64,000 nucleotides of DNA from positions 62,001 to 126,000 of the forward strand of contig NZ_KZ454940.1 of NCBI RefSeq assembly GCF_002797355.1, in the 5' to 3' direction. Shown here piece by piece: positions 16,517-25,385 of the stretch (within the stretch, counting starts at the first letter, position 1; the number at the start of each line of letters is the position of its first letter). The stretch is from Bacillus xiapuensis (GTDB lineage Bacteria > Bacillota > Bacilli > Bacillales > Domibacillaceae). Made by a program: the position numbers and the translations under genes. A model generated the notes under the pieces. The model saw only the letters and a list, made by a program, of their open reading frames with translations, did not search any database and was not told where the DNA came from.

Positions 16517-16828
16517 ATGACGTGGAGCGATCACAGAGAAAAGGATGAGCCGTACAGCGATTTTTCAAACGTGGAAGCGAGCCGCAACTATTTAGTGCCA
16601 GAACAAATGCCGGAAGGTCCTTATGGATCGCCGCGCAATAAAGATGAGCCCGTTGAAAATAAATCGACACCTTGGAGAAAGGGCCAGCGGTATTACAGCG
16701 CCTTTAATTACGAGAATAAATCATTGCATCAGGATTTGCCTCGACAAATCGACGGGGCTCACCCGCCTCATGACAATCCCGATGAACGCCAGGAACCATC
16801 CGCTCAGGACATTCCGCCGAATACGTAA
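16517..16828 (+). CDS. Small hydrophilic protein, possibly DUF3905 family
   Basis: Protein of 103 residues, highly charged, rich in Pro, Asp, Asn and Glu, with no hydrophobic segment. Repeated short patterns such as GPYGSPRNKDEPVENK and DLPRQIDGAHPPHDNPDE suggest a disordered protein. I chose ATG 16517, eight bases after GGGAGG; GTG 16508 overlaps that ribosome site. The DUF3905 link is from memory of similar sequences and is not certain. Confidence 0.65.
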   Translation: MTWSDHREKDEPYSDFSNVEASRNYLVPEQMPEGPYGSPRNKDEPVENKSTPWRKGQRYYSAFNYENKSLHQDLPRQIDGAHPPHDNPDERQEPSAQDIPPNT

Positions 16829-16833
16829 GAAAA

Positions 16834-16933
16834 AGGCTGACAGAAGAACAGATTCCGTCGCTATATTCAATAACAGGGAGCCTTTCTTGAATATAGCCTT
16901 TGGCGCGGCAATCTGGATTCTTTCATGTCAGCC
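16834..16933. repeat. Nested inverted repeat between a small gene and yutD
   Basis: Outer arms AGGCTGACA (16834-16842) and TGTCAGCCT (16925-16933) enclose inner arms CTATATTCAA (16861-16870) and TTGAATATAG (16887-16896). It lies between the convergent ends of the DUF3905-like gene and yutD. It may be a terminator region, but no strong T-run borders the stems. Confidence 0.6.
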
Positions 16934-16936
16934 TCT

Positions 16937-17212
16937 CTATTTATTCACTTTTTTTGCGACAAAATAGGCGCAGCCGAAATTGCAGTACTCATATAAATAC
17001 TCCTTCACTGTGCTGATTTTGGAATCAAAGGCAGCCTTCGGATTTTTATCCTCATAAAACCCTTTCAGCCGGAGCTGGCCGTAGCCCCAATCCCCCACAA
17101 TATAATCATACTTCGTTAAAATTTCACTGTACCGTTCACGAAACACCTCTTCATTAAACCCGTTGTTATGCTGGTCAATGATTTCATAGCAGTGATTATG
17201 AATACAAACCAT
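16937..17212 (-). CDS. yutD: YutD family protein (DUF1027)
   Basis: Protein of 91 residues with the family core KYDYIVGDWGYGQLRLKGFY and the C-terminal YEYCNFGCAYFVAKK, which carries a CNFGC pair. ATG 17212 is eight bases after GGAGG. Conserved among Firmicutes; function not known. Confidence 0.88.
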   Translation of the reverse strand: MVCIHNHCYEIIDQHNNGFNEEVFRERYSEILTKYDYIVGDWGYGQLRLKGFYEDKNPKAAFDSKISTVKEYLYEYCNFGCAYFVAKKVNK

Positions 17213-17313
17213 AATGAGCCCTCCTTCCTTTTTCATTATAGCGGATCAGCCATTAATTACTAAGAAAAAAATTCACCCCCGCAGGGCAAGCTAGTTCTCG
17301 AGGGGGTGTAGTT

Positions 17314-17958
17314 TTGAAAAAATCATTATTAGCGGCAGGACTTGCGAGCTTCATGCTGTTAAGCGCTTGTAATTTAAACGATCAAAACCGGGCGGCCGAA
17401 GGATTATATAAAGAAAACGGCAACACCATTAACGTCCGCGACCGATCAGATCTTTATAATATGAATGGCGACCGGGATAACACCCGCAATATTATGACGG
17501 ATAACCGCTCAGACGACAGGTTTGGTTATGTTCGCCAGCAAAAGAGCCCGATTCAAGGAGAAACCGTATCGTATGACAGTTTGTATACAATGGACCGCGA
17601 ACGGACCGCTGATGCGATCAGTAAACTAAGCGCAGCTCTTCCAACGGTCAATGATAGCTCTGTGCTCGTGACAGACGAGGAAGTATTAATCGCTTATGAT
17701 ACTGACGCCAAAACGGCAAAAGAACGAAAAGAAGCAGCGGACCAAGTGAAAAGAACAGCCATGAGTGTAGTTCCACGCTGGTATAATGTGTATGTGACAG
17801 ACGATACCGGCCTTCGCCGTGATATTGAAAACATCGCTCCAATGGGGACGAACGGCAAGGGCTCAGAAGATACGATCAAGCGCACCGTTGATTTAATGAA
17901 AAAAAGCTCCCCTCAAGGGTATACGATCTCTGACGGCAATACGAACAAGATGAAATAA
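17314..17958 (+). CDS. yutC: YhcN/YlaJ-family sporulation lipoprotein (YutC-like)
   Basis: Lipoprotein of 214 residues with signal peptide and lipobox LLSAC (Cys20). The mature part has a polar linker and then the YhcN/YlaJ domain, with DAISKLSAALPTVNDSSVLV and the DTDAKTAKERKEAADQVKRT helix. TTG 17314 has AGGGGGTG six bases upstream. Family members are found in the spore inner membrane or forespore. Confidence 0.85.
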   Translation: MKKSLLAAGLASFMLLSACNLNDQNRAAEGLYKENGNTINVRDRSDLYNMNGDRDNTRNIMTDNRSDDRFGYVRQQKSPIQGETVSYDSLYTMDRERTADAISKLSAALPTVNDSSVLVTDEEVLIAYDTDAKTAKERKEAADQVKRTAMSVVPRWYNVYVTDDTGLRRDIENIAPMGTNGKGSEDTIKRTVDLMKKSSPQGYTISDGNTNKMK

Positions 17959-18034
17959 CTGGAGTCCGCATAACTTATAGACAGAAACCGCTTGCATACG
18001 CTGGCATGGCTACTGTACTTTTGTAAAGCGGAAA

Positions 18035-18073
18035 AAAGTGCCCGGCGCCTTTTCATGGCTGCTGGGCACTTTA
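18035..18073. terminator. Bidirectional terminator between yutC and lipA
   Basis: AAAGTGCCCGGC pairs with GCTGGGCACTTT with a mismatch; T-runs flank both sides. Confidence 0.75.
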
Positions 18074-18076
18074 TTT

Positions 18077-18985
18077 CTATGCTCTAACTTCCCCTTGCTC
18101 CTGTTTCGCCTTAGCAGCAGAATTCACCTGCTCATCCGCATGATAAGAGGAACGTACGAGCGGCCCCGCTTCACAGTGGCTGAACCCTTTGGACATGGCG
18201 ATTTCACGCAGTTCAGCAAACTCATCGGGATGATAATACTTTTGCACTTTCAAATGCTTTTTCGAAGGCTGCAAATACTGACCAATAGTTAGAATATCCA
18301 CGTGATTGGCCCGCAGATCATCCATCGCTTCAATGATTTCTTCCTTTGTCTCACCAACGCCAATCATAATGCTGGATTTGGTCGGTATATCCGGCTGCAT
18401 TTCTTTCGCGCGGCGCAAAAACTCAAGAGAACGCTCATATGTCGCACGCGCACGAACTCTCGGAGTCATGCGTCTGACCGTTTCAATATTGTGGTTTAAA
18501 ATATCCGGACGAGCATCCATCAGCGTTTGCAGATTCTCTTCGACTCCTCCCATATCGGAAGGCAACACTTCAATTGATGTAAATGGATTTTTCCGGCGAA
18601 TCGCCCGCACCGTCTCCGCGAATACCGCTGCGCCACCGTCTTTTAAATCATCGCGTGCCACCGCTGTCACCACAACGTGCTTTAAATTCATTAATTGGAC
18701 AGAATCCGCCACTCGCTCTGGCTCTTTCCAATCAAGCTCCGTTGGAAGACCAGTTTTAACGGCACAGAAGCGGCAAGCGCGCGTGCAGATATCACCAAGG
18801 ATCATAAAGGTAGCCGTACGGCGAACCGCCCAGCATTCATGAATATTCGGACATTTCGCTTCTTCACAAACCGTATGTAATTGTTTCTCACGCATCATTT
18901 TCTTCAGGCCGGTATAATTTTCATTCGTGTTCAGCTTTATTTTCAACCAATCCGGTTTACGTAAATATTCCTCTTTATTCCCCAC
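18077..18985 (-). CDS. lipA: Lipoyl synthase
   Basis: Radical SAM enzyme of 302 residues that inserts two sulfurs into octanoyl groups on lipoyl domains such as GcvH (43.1 kb). Auxiliary [4Fe-4S] ligands are in [12 protein letters not shown], and the radical SAM motif is [11 protein letters not shown] 18985 is chosen: it lies eight bases after GGAGA and gives the N-terminus [14 protein letters not shown], which aligns with B. subtilis LipA. The longer frame starts at TTG 19000. Divergent from lytH/yunA. Confidence 0.95.
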   Translation of the reverse strand: MGNKEEYLRKPDWLKIKLNTNENYTGLKKMMREKQLHTVCEEAKCPNIHECWAVRRTATFMILGDICTRACRFCAVKTGLPTELDWKEPERVADSVQLMNLKHVVVTAVARDDLKDGGAAVFAETVRAIRRKNPFTSIEVLPSDMGGVEENLQTLMDARPDILNHNIETVRRMTPRVRARATYERSLEFLRRAKEMQPDIPTKSSIMIGVGETKEEIIEAMDDLRANHVDILTIGQYLQPSKKHLKVQKYYHPDEFAELREIAMSKGFSHCEAGPLVRSSYHADEQVNSAAKAKQEQGEVRA

Positions 18986-19197
18986 TCTCTTCATCTCCAA
19001 TCATTCTGTTATAGGCGAAAGAATTCTGCCGCTAAAACAGACCTTTTCGTAAGAATCTTGCTCTGATGTCACTTTATCACAGTACAATTGTTAACACAAC
19101 CGATGGCGCTTTCATAAATTTCCTCAATTTAACATGAATGAAAAAAGCAAGTTTTCACAGAATAAACAGCAAAAGCTTAACTTGGGAGGGAGTATTG

Positions 19198-20163
19198 TTG
19201 CTCAAATTGGCTGTCCTGTTTTTCCTGTGCTTTCCCTTGCTGGCGGTTCCTGCCGCAGCAGAGGAAACGAACCGCGATCAGCAAATGTACCAGCAGCGCA
19301 TGCAGCTGTTTAAAAAGATGGAGGCCGTCACTTCCATCCCTTGGTATTATTACGCCGGCATAGATCAATATGAAAGAAATTTGCGCTTCGTTCGCAAGGA
19401 TTTACCCAAGCCCAAAGATGGCATCTCCATCTACATACCAAAAGAAAAATGGACAGGGCTATTGAATCCGAACAAGGAGGATACCAGCCCGCTTACTATC
19501 GCCGCCTTTCAAGGGATCGGAGCGGATGGCAATGGCGATGGTTTGGCCGAGCGGATGAACAGCGAAGATATAATAGCAGCGGTCGGCCGTTACCTGCTGT
19601 CTTACGGCACGGATCACGACAGCATTAAAATCGCTTTATGGCGCTATTATAAGCGTGATAAAGCCGTAAGTCTAATCATTGGAAACGCCAAAATGTACAA
19701 AGCTTTCAATAAGTTGGATTTACAGAAAAAGGTATTCCCACTGCCATCCAATTACAACTACACCTACAAAAACACCTGGGGGGCCGCCCGCGGCTGGGGG
19801 GGCAGACGAATCCACGAAGGAACGGATATCTTTGCCGACCACGGAGTTCCTGTGCGCTCGACCAGCTATGGAATTGTCGAAATGAAGGGCTGGAACCGAT
19901 ATGGAGGCTGGAGAATCGGCATCCGCGATATTAACAACACCTATCACTATTACGCCCATTTAAACGGCTTTGCCAAAGACTTAAAACTGGGCCAAACCGT
20001 TCAGCCAGGCACATTGATCGGCAGCGTCGGCAGCACCGGATACGGACCGCCCGGAACATCCGGAAAATTCCCGCCCCATCTTCATTTTGGAATGTACAAA
20101 GACAACGGCCGAACCGAATGGTCATTCGACCCCTACCCCCACCTAAAAAACTGGGAAAAATAG
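19198..20163 (+). CDS. lytH: M23 peptidase, LytH/YunA-type L-Ala-D-Glu endopeptidase
   Basis: Secreted zinc peptidase of 321 residues; in B. subtilis LytH trims spore cortex stem peptides. Order: signal peptide (LKLAVLFFLCFPLLAVPAAAEE), a central domain, and a C-terminal M23 domain with HEGTD (zinc His and Asp), YYAHL and HLHFG. ATG 19138 has no ribosome site. TTG 19198 lies eight bases after GGGAGG and yields a proper signal peptide; TTG 19195 is equally in frame. Its stop codon overlaps the first base of a repeat cluster. Confidence 0.88.
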   Translation: MLKLAVLFFLCFPLLAVPAAAEETNRDQQMYQQRMQLFKKMEAVTSIPWYYYAGIDQYERNLRFVRKDLPKPKDGISIYIPKEKWTGLLNPNKEDTSPLTIAAFQGIGADGNGDGLAERMNSEDIIAAVGRYLLSYGTDHDSIKIALWRYYKRDKAVSLIIGNAKMYKAFNKLDLQKKVFPLPSNYNYTYKNTWGAARGWGGRRIHEGTDIFADHGVPVRSTSYGIVEMKGWNRYGGWRIGIRDINNTYHYYAHLNGFAKDLKLGQTVQPGTLIGSVGSTGYGPPGTSGKFPPHLHFGMYKDNGRTEWSFDPYPHLKNWEK

Positions 20164-20508
20164 AAAAGCGGAAGGCGCTCGTTCAGCGGCGACCAGCTCA
20201 AGATCAGCTGACTGCAAGGTTGTTCTTGAACCTTGAAGACAGATGAGCTTGTGACCTCGAGCCGCTAGCGCCTGCAGCTGGATCACGAAAAGCGGAAGGT
20301 GCTCGTTCAGCGGCGACCAGCTCAAGATCAGCTGACTGCAAGGTTGTTCTTGAACCTTGAAGACAGATGAGCTTGTGACCTCGAGCCGCTAGCGCCTGCG
20401 GCTGGATCACGAAAAGCGGAAGGCGCTCGTTCAGCGGCGACCAGCTCAAGATCAGCTGACTGCAAGGTTGTTCTTGAACCTTGAAGACAGATGAGCTTGT
20501 GACCCGCG
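20163..20508 (+). repeat. Structured tandem repeat cluster A, three copies of a 124-base unit
   Basis: Units begin at 20163, 20287 and 20411 (GAAAAGCGGAAGG), period 124; the third is cut off after GTGACC near 20504. Unit 1 folds with GGCGCT (20174-20179) to AGCGCC (20267-20272), AGCGGC (20185-20190) to GCCGCT (20261-20266), AGCTCA (20195-20200) to TGAGCT (20244-20249) and AAGGTT to AACCTT around GTTCTTG (20216-20234). The cluster starts at the lytH stop codon. Homologous diverged units lie at 55896-56343. Confidence 0.9.
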
Positions 20509-20559
20509 GGCTCGCTCTATTGAAAATTAGGGAAGGGACGAAAACTTATTTATATGAAA

Positions 20560-20606
20560 GAAACAAGGCCTGATTCCGGTGCGGAACCGGTCTCAGGCCT
20601 TGCTTG
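20560..20606 (-). terminator. Terminator downstream of metP-metS
   Basis: On the minus strand CAAGGCCTGA pairs with TCAGGCCTTG, and CCGGT with ACCGG inside, followed by TTTCTTTC. It lies about 180 bases past the metS stop. Confidence 0.6.
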
Positions 20607-20649
20607 GTATGGACTAAGGCAAAGGGAACCTCCAAACAGCGGGAGTTTG

Positions 20650-20745
20650 CTTCCATTTCAATCTCCGTTTTTGAAAAGAGAACAAAGACTGCCAGCGTCC
20701 TGTTGCAACGCCTTTGCTTCCTGCATAAGGCAGGACTGAACGAAG
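20650..20745. repeat. Dispersed repeat, copy 2 (similar to 4860-4955)
   Basis: Contains CCTGTTGCAACGCCTTTG, CCTGCATAAGGCAGGAC and GAACGAA. GTCCTG (20697-20702) pairs with CAGGAC (20731-20736), with GCCTT and AAGGC forming an inner stem, so this copy can fold; the 4.9 kb copy is more degenerate. Confidence 0.5.
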
Positions 20746-20787
20746 CGGCTAATTTCAAGAAGCGCTTCCCTTTTATGCCTCCTTGTA

Positions 20788-20895
20788 TTATTCGGCTTTC
20801 TTTGCTTGCATCATCGCGTGGACGATGCTTGCGGCAAGCCCTCCCCAAATAATCGCGACACCCGTAATCATCATTACCACTGCGCTTCCATCCAT
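20788..20895 (-). CDS. metS: MetS-like small subunit of an NSS methionine/alanine transporter
   Basis: A 35-residue protein with one membrane segment: residues after MDGSAVVMM read ITGVAIIWGGLAASIVHAM, then a short charged tail. It starts two bases after the transporter stop, with GGAGGTCTCC upstream. Corynebacterium MetPS is a known pair of an NSS transporter with a small subunit of this kind; assignment is by that pattern. Confidence 0.8.
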   Translation of the reverse strand: MDGSAVVMMITGVAIIWGGLAASIVHAMMQAKKAE

Positions 20896-20897
20896 CT

Positions 20898-22424
20898 TTA
20901 GGAGACCTCCTTCTTAGTCGTTGAAATCGAAGCCGGCGTCTTCAGCATTTCTTTCTTCCATGGCTTCATATACATAAAGGCAAAGCCAATAAGGATCGCT
21001 CCGGTTGCCGCCGTCCAGCCATATTTGTTGATAAAGCTTTGAGGGTAATCACCATAAGGGCCGGTCAAATTTTGGCGGAAATTATCGAACATCATATAAC
21101 CAAGCACGATAGGAGTAATAATGCTCAAACAAATTTTCCACCAAGCGCCCAGCTTTATATCCGATACGGCATCAGCATGACTCTTTAAAGAATCCAGCTG
21201 CTTAAACACCCAAGCTACAAGAATCACTTCCACCAATCCGGCCAGCGCTACGCCGAAGTTATTAATGAAATAGTCAATCACATCAAGGAAATTCAATCCG
21301 CCTCTTGTCGCGTACAGCAAAGAAACCAGAGAGGCCAGCCCGCCGCCTACCAGCACCGATTTCGTACGGGAAACATTGAACTTCTCCTGAACGCCGGCAA
21401 CAAATGTTTCCACGATGGAGATCAGCGAAGTTAAGCCCGCCAACACTAATGAGCCGAAGAATAAAACGCCAAACCATTCGTTTGCAAATGGAAATTCGTT
21501 AATGATTTGCGGGAAAACGGCAAAAGCGAGTATAACGCCGCTGTCCACCACTTCCTCTACCCCAACTCCTTGCTGCGCCGCCATAAAACCTAAGGCGGAA
21601 AATACGCCGAAACCGGCAAGCAATTCAAAGGCTGAGTTGCTGAAACCTGTAATAAAAGCATTGTTTGTAATGTCCGACTTTTTTGGAAGATAGCTGGAGT
21701 ATGTCAGCATAATAGCAAAGCCAATCGATAAGCTAAAGAAGATTTGGCCGTAAGCAGCAATCCATACTTTTCCGTCAGCAAGCTTAGACCAATCCGGTTT
21801 AAAGAAGGTGTTTAATCCTTCTGCCGCTCCCTCCAGCGTTAATGCCCGAACGACGACGATTAAGAACATCACGACAAGCAAGGGAATCATTACCTTCGTG
21901 GCCACTTCAATCCCCTTCTTCACCCCGGCTATCAAAACCCCCAGCACGATCACCCAGACAACCACTAAAGAAATCAGCACTTGAGGGACAAACCCGCCGA
22001 AGGATCCGGCGCTTCCCACTTGCAAATAATCCGTTAACAAAAACGTCTTAGGATCTTCTCCCCATGAAAGATTAAAAGAAAATATAGTGTACGATAAAGC
22101 CCAGCCGATGATCACGGAATAGAATGTTGCTACCACAAAAGAAATCGCCACCTGCCACCAGCCGAGCCATTCAGCTTTCTTATTCATGCGCGCAAATGTC
22201 AGCGGGCTTGATCCGCGATACTTATGCCCCATTGTAAATTCCATAATGAGCAATGGAATCCCCGCTGTCAGCAATGCAAATAAATAAGGCAGAAAGAAAG
22301 CGCCTCCTCCATTCTCATATGCGACTGCCGGAAACCTCCAAATATTTCCTAAACCAATCGCCGAACCCACTGCTGCCAAAATAAATCCAGTCCTCGTACC
22401 CCATATTGGCCGTTGCTGATCCAT
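20898..22424 (-). CDS. NSS-family sodium-dependent amino acid transporter, MetP-like
   Basis: Neurotransmitter:sodium symporter family protein of 508 residues with about twelve membrane segments. Sodium and substrate signature GFILAAVGSAIGLGNIWRFP is intact near residue 12 (LeuT fold TM1). ATG 22424 follows GAGGAGGGG by five bases; the ORF extends five codons further. The small metS-like gene directly downstream suggests methionine or alanine import. Confidence 0.87.
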   Translation of the reverse strand: MDQQRPIWGTRTGFILAAVGSAIGLGNIWRFPAVAYENGGGAFFLPYLFALLTAGIPLLIMEFTMGHKYRGSSPLTFARMNKKAEWLGWWQVAISFVVATFYSVIIGWALSYTIFSFNLSWGEDPKTFLLTDYLQVGSAGSFGGFVPQVLISLVVVWVIVLGVLIAGVKKGIEVATKVMIPLLVVMFLIVVVRALTLEGAAEGLNTFFKPDWSKLADGKVWIAAYGQIFFSLSIGFAIMLTYSSYLPKKSDITNNAFITGFSNSAFELLAGFGVFSALGFMAAQQGVGVEEVVDSGVILAFAVFPQIINEFPFANEWFGVLFFGSLVLAGLTSLISIVETFVAGVQEKFNVSRTKSVLVGGGLASLVSLLYATRGGLNFLDVIDYFINNFGVALAGLVEVILVAWVFKQLDSLKSHADAVSDIKLGAWWKICLSIITPIVLGYMMFDNFRQNLTGPYGDYPQSFINKYGWTAATGAILIGFAFMYMKPWKKEMLKTPASISTTKKEVS

Positions 22425-22583
22425 ACTACCCCTCCTCACAATTATTTGAAAAGATTATATTTTCTGATAATTTAAATAATTAATTATAGTATATACAACC
22501 TCCGGCAATTTAGTAAGTACTTTTTAAAATTTTTTCATTTTCTCTGGGAGCTGTGGCTATCGGCCTTATACAATCAGCGATCC

Positions 22584-22628
22584 ATAAAAAAACTTCTCCG
22601 CAAAAGCATCCGAGCTATTGCGGAGAAG
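22584..22628 (-). terminator. Terminator of the NhaC-type carrier gene
   Basis: CTTCTCCGCAA pairs with TTGCGGAGAAG and is followed on the minus strand by TTTTTTTA. Confidence 0.85.
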
Positions 22629-22648
22629 ACTCTCAACCAAACCTTTAT

Positions 22649-24211
22649 TTAAGATTCTAAAGCGGGGTTCATCGCTTGCTTTCCTTTCAACACAAGCGAT
22701 ACGATGACTAGTAATCCAAGGGAAACCGCTAAGGCCAACCACACACTTCCAGTAAAACCCAGAACAAGATAGCCGATGGCGGAAATGACCGCTGATAAAA
22801 GCGCATATGGAATTTGCGTCATCACATGATCAATATGATTGCTTCCTGCTCCCGTAGCTGACAAAATGGTCGTATCAGAAATAGGTGAACAATGGTCTCC
22901 AAAAACTGCGCCAGCTAACACCGATGCCATAGCAGGCAGAATCAGCGAAGCATCCGTTGCTGCCGCTATTTCCCCGGCAATAGGAAGCAGGATACCGAAC
23001 GACCCCCATGATGTTCCTGTAGAAAAGGCCATAATCCCGGCAACTAAAAATAAGATCACCGGCAGAAAAGCAATATTTAAATTGGATCGTTCAACTAAGC
23101 CGGCTAAATACGTTCCCGTTTCCAGTTGGCCAATCAATGTCACAATCGTCCAAGCAAAAAATAAAATATACACAGCCGGCAGCATGGATTTAATCCCTTC
23201 CCAGACGCCAGTCAGAAAAATGCCTTTTCCCATGCGCTGGCGGGCAAACAAGGCAACGGCGATAATAAGTCCAAACAAGCCGCCATACAGCAGGGATTTC
23301 GCTACATCCGTGCTTTCAAATATTTTCAGCAAGGTCATGTCTCCCTCAACTGCTTGGGAGCCAGTCCACATCATAGCGGAAATCGTGCCGATGATTAAGG
23401 CGATAATTGGTACCATCAAGTCGCTGATGCGTCCGTTTGAGCTGACTGGCAGATCGTCTTTCAATGCACCCGGCGCCTGTTTGCCTTCCGGAAGAACCTT
23501 ACCCGTTTTTAGAGCACGCTCTTCATGCTTGCGCATCGCTCCAAAGTCAAATTGCAAAACAGCTGAAAAGAATACAAGCCCGATCGCCACCCATACATAC
23601 AAGTTCATCGGTATCATTTGAATAAAGCCAGAAAACGCGCTCACTTCCGTCACTTGGTGAGACGCAAGCACAGTTCCGACAATTCCAATGATATAGGCTC
23701 CCCAGCTGGAAATCGGTGAAACGACACACACCGGGGCGGAAGTAGAGTCAATAATATAAGCGAGCTTGGCCCGGGAAATGCGGTGTCTGTCCGTAATCGG
23801 ACGGGAGATTTGCCCGACGGCCAGCGCGTTAAAATAATCATCAATAAAAATGATAATACCTAGAACAGCAGACATCATTTGCGCGCCAGCTCTTGTTTTG
23901 ACCCGCTTAGTTGCCCACTCGCCAAACGCGCGGCTGCCCCCGGAAATATTAATGAAAGCCGTGATAACTCCTAAAATAAACAAGAATAGGATAATATAAA
24001 TATTCCACGTACTCCAGCCTTCTTCTTTCGTATAAATATTGCCTGATGCCGCTTCCCACATAATGCTAAGCGTTTTGCCCAAATGAAAGTCGGCCAGCAA
24101 GAACGCGGATGCGAGAATTCCTATCCCTAAAGAAAGCAGCACTCGCCGGGTCAGCACGACCATCAAAATCGCCAGTAGCGGCGGCAGCAATGAATAAACA
24201 GTATTTTCCAT
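22649..24211 (-). CDS. NhaC-family Na+/H+ antiporter-like carrier, probable lysine transporter
   Basis: Integral membrane protein of 520 residues with about eleven segments. NhaC family signatures include FIDDYFNALAVGQI, SSWGAYIIGIVGTV, FSTGTSWGSFGI and GDHCSPISDTTILSATGAG. ATG 24211 follows AGGAGGAG. The open frame reaches back to 24490 but that part is the riboswitch. Lysine riboswitches upstream of NhaC-type genes have been used to predict lysine transporters (called LysW in comparative genomics), so transport of lysine is inferred from the regulation. Confidence 0.87.
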   Translation of the reverse strand: MENTVYSLLPPLLAILMVVLTRRVLLSLGIGILASAFLLADFHLGKTLSIMWEAASGNIYTKEEGWSTWNIYIILFLFILGVITAFINISGGSRAFGEWATKRVKTRAGAQMMSAVLGIIIFIDDYFNALAVGQISRPITDRHRISRAKLAYIIDSTSAPVCVVSPISSWGAYIIGIVGTVLASHQVTEVSAFSGFIQMIPMNLYVWVAIGLVFFSAVLQFDFGAMRKHEERALKTGKVLPEGKQAPGALKDDLPVSSNGRISDLMVPIIALIIGTISAMMWTGSQAVEGDMTLLKIFESTDVAKSLLYGGLFGLIIAVALFARQRMGKGIFLTGVWEGIKSMLPAVYILFFAWTIVTLIGQLETGTYLAGLVERSNLNIAFLPVILFLVAGIMAFSTGTSWGSFGILLPIAGEIAAATDASLILPAMASVLAGAVFGDHCSPISDTTILSATGAGSNHIDHVMTQIPYALLSAVISAIGYLVLGFTGSVWLALAVSLGLLVIVSLVLKGKQAMNPALES

Positions 24212-24265
24212 CTTTCTCCTCCTACCGATGAATGGCAGAGGAAACGCTGTGAACAGACGAAGAAT

Positions 24266-24305
24266 ATAAAAAAAGGTAATGATAGAGAAATCTATCATTA
24301 CCTTT
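24266..24305 (-). terminator. Intrinsic terminator of the lysine riboswitch
   Basis: AAAGGTAATGATAGA pairs with TCTATCATTACCTTT and is followed by a T-run on the minus strand, between the aptamer and the carrier gene. Confidence 0.85.
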
Positions 24306-24325
24306 GTAATGCAAGTTATTCCTCC

Positions 24326-24514
24326 ATCCTGATCTGTAGCTCCCCATCGCAGCCTTTCGCTGCTAATGAGAGTGTTACCCTTATTCAAGGTAACCCCAAC
24401 ATCAAAGACCCTGACCCTTCTTTGACGCTTCGGCAAAATCACCTTTCCATCGCGGTCAACGTTGTCATCCTCGCGCGATATACTCATCAATTCTGCAGCC
24501 TCTACCCCATCGGA
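24326..24514 (-). ncRNA. Lysine riboswitch (L-box)
   Basis: Minus strand has the conserved L-box elements in order: GGGGTAGAGGC, GCGCGAGGATGA, GAAAGGTGATTTTGCCGAAG, GGGTTACC with GGTAAC, GGCTGC and GGGGAGCTAC. The aptamer is followed by a terminator, consistent with transcription being switched off when lysine is bound. Confidence 0.9.
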
Positions 24515-24580
24515 TTTTGATAAGGTTATTATTTAATTATTACTATAGTAACAGTTATTCGGCCACTTGCCAAGACCTTT

Positions 24581-25333
24581 TTAGTTGGCGGGCAGCTGAA
24601 TAGACGGATTGCCTCCTTGGCCGCTGCCGTTATAAAATTCTGGCACTTCACCATGAATCATGCCCATCGCCACTGGAATATCTTGTTTGACGGTTGTTAA
24701 TTCCGTGGCAAACGGTACGATAATTTGCACACCTACTTCTATCTCAATGAAGACTTCCACAAATGCATTATTAATCCCATACGGCTTGACTTGGGTCTTT
24801 ACGTTGGATTTCACATCGCCAATCGCATGAAATCGCACTGGGATGCGGGGTCCGAGGTTTCCTAATAACGCGTTGTTCGTTACTTGCCCGAGCGGTACGG
24901 AATACACGATTCCTTCCGAATTTTCCGTTTCTTCATTTTCAATTTCCACATCTGACACGAGCTCAAGCGCCTGCAGGTTTCCTCTTTCCGCTTCTTTTAA
25001 ATTTAATTGTACGAGATTTGTCGTCTCGGCCATCACACGGTTAATAATTTTCGTATTGAATTTGGTCGTGGTCGTATCGCCTGGCACAGTTTCGATAATA
25101 TCGTTAATGTCCATCACATGAGCAACCTTTTTATTAATGGCTTTGCTGATTACCATCGCCGCTATTTTTCTCGTTTCCGTTTGCGCATACCCAATCAGCG
25201 TTGGCTTGACATTCTTATTGATCAGCCATAAACTTACCGCCGTAGAAAACGAGAACAAGATCAATGTGATCAGCAGTACGTACGGAAGAGGGAGCGGCCC
25301 TCTTTTAGCCTTCCATTTTCTCGCTGCAGCCAA
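24581..25333 (-). CDS. yunB: Sporulation protein YunB
   Basis: Protein of 250 residues with one N-terminal membrane anchor (PYVLLITLILFSFSTAVSLWLI) and an extracytoplasmic domain, resembling B. subtilis YunB, a mother-cell sporulation protein required for normal spore formation. TTG 25333 is chosen: AAGGAGG lies seven bases upstream. The longer reading from 25372 would place the ribosome site inside the coding region. The B. subtilis neighbour yunC is absent here. Confidence 0.88.
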   Translation of the reverse strand: MAAARKWKAKRGPLPLPYVLLITLILFSFSTAVSLWLINKNVKPTLIGYAQTETRKIAAMVISKAINKKVAHVMDINDIIETVPGDTTTTKFNTKIINRVMAETTNLVQLNLKEAERGNLQALELVSDVEIENEETENSEGIVYSVPLGQVTNNALLGNLGPRIPVRFHAIGDVKSNVKTQVKPYGINNAFVEVFIEIEVGVQIIVPFATELTTVKQDIPVAMGMIHGEVPEFYNGSGQGGNPSIQLPAN

Positions 25334-25385
25334 AAAAATCCCTCCTTTACTAAGCATATGTATGCTTTTCAAAGGAGAGATATTT

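Noticed and set aside
20143-20449. Overlapping minus-strand frames over the 124-base repeats, with similar frames at 55849-56342
   Set aside because: They arise from the repeat sequence itself, shift frame between units and lack ribosome sites.
20163-20508. CRISPR array
   Set aside because: The whole 124-base unit repeats without unique spacers and no cas genes are present.
22839-23621. A 260-residue plus-strand frame opposite the NhaC-type gene
   Set aside because: Antisense shadow of a clearly recognisable membrane protein; low-complexity composition and no ribosome site.
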